Of a DNA stretch of 64,000 nucleotides, positions 63,489-64,000 are shown in pieces (the stretch's first letter is position 1; the number at the start of each line of letters is the position of its first letter). Below the pieces are notes generated by a model. That model did not search any database, was not told where the DNA came from, and worked only from the letters and a program-made list of their open reading frames with translations. Location of the stretch: the NCBI GenBank assembly GCA_039720395.1, contig CM077826.1:25500430-25564429 (forward strand), written 5' to 3'. The position numbers were made by a program, and so were the translations under genes. The DNA is from Liquidambar formosana. Taxonomy: Eukaryota; Streptophyta; Magnoliopsida; Saxifragales; Altingiaceae.

Positions 63489-63906
63489 GACTATTGCCAC
63501 CACATAAAATACTCTAAACCCCCCACTTAATTTATATTTTTTAAGGTTTAATGAAAAAATGTAAAGGTTTTTACAAAAACTAATCACGTACTCTAATAAA
63601 AAAACATTATTCCAAACAACTTGGTAGAAGAAAACTTTTTCAAAATCTATAATTCAAGTAGACTTTTTGATAAATTTTCATAGAAAATGTAATAGAAATT
63701 ATAAATGACCAAAAAGTTGACTAAAATGATAGATTTTGGAAAGACCTTCTTTTACAAAATTATTCAGAATATATCTTCTAATAGACAACGTGACTAGTTT
63801 TCGTAAAAACCTTTCATATTTTTTTATAAAACCCTAAGAAGTGTAAACTAATTGGGGGGGGGGGGGGGGGGGGGGTTTAGAGTAATTTATGTGGTGGCAA
63901 TAGCCT
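63489..63906. mobile_element. Palindromic MITE family, member 3
   Basis: Left GACTATTGCCACCACATAAA and right, inverted, GGCTATTGCCACCACATAAA, with arms of about 150-200 bp that pair through AAGGTTTTTACAAAAACTA-type sequence. Non-coding. The right arm holds a 22-bp poly-G run (63854-63875) where the left arm has only six C, a likely slippage product. Confidence 0.8.
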
Positions 63907-64000
63907 CTCTTTCCTTTATTCTCTTTTACCAGTTAGAAGATGGGTGTAACACAAATGAGTTCAGTTCCCTTTTCAACTCTGTGACAAAAGACAAGAAGCA

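Overview
The window is nuclear DNA of a flowering plant, most likely a woody eudicot. It is AT-rich, its genes carry many GT-AG introns, and most of the sequence between and inside genes is transposable-element debris: nested LTR elements, MITEs, Helitron-like copies, tRNA-derived SINEs and LINE scraps. No prokaryotic or viral gene block is visible. The species cannot be named from the sequence alone.

Layout. (1) 1-4.2 kb: intergenic, with one Helitron-like copy and one 5'-truncated LINE flanked by a perfect 15-bp target-site duplication. (2) 4.3-19.5 kb, + strand: the catalytic A subunit of the vacuolar H+-ATPase in 20 exons. It encodes a 623-residue protein once a single extra base in exon 3 is discounted; as given, the frame stops in that exon. 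Its introns hold a SINE, a palindromic MITE, a Stowaway MITE and a Tourist-like MITE. (3) 19.8-23 kb: a long-TIR element and a second Tourist-like MITE. (4) 24.2-30.1 kb, - strand: a FAM32A-like gene (136 residues, two coding exons plus a probable 5' UTR exon) whose introns hold a LINE fragment and a hAT-like element. (5) 30.3-33.6 kb: two more Helitron-like copies and two members of a palindromic MITE family, one Helitron sitting inside a MITE. (6) 34-39.9 kb: a dead MULE transposase split by a solo LTR, which itself holds another element and a SINE. (7) 41.6-53.9 kb: a dead PDR-type ABCG transporter gene, split by about 10.7 kb of DNA containing a five-level transposon nest and a deleted Gypsy-like element. 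(8) 56.6-59.0 kb, + strand: an intact single-exon P-class PPR protein gene, probably mitochondrial. (9) 60.0-62.8 kb, + strand: a KOW/uL24m-type mitochondrial ribosomal protein gene that keeps its introns but carries frameshifts and a deletion in the KOW motif. (10) 63.5-63.9 kb: a third palindromic MITE.

The three recognisable intact or nearly intact host genes (V-ATPase A, FAM32A-like, PPR) are housekeeping genes and form no pathway. The most informative content is the insertion history. Nest order can be read from target-site duplications, and several LTRs, including two copies of one family at similar positions, carry short clusters of palindromes whose sequence differs from copy to copy.
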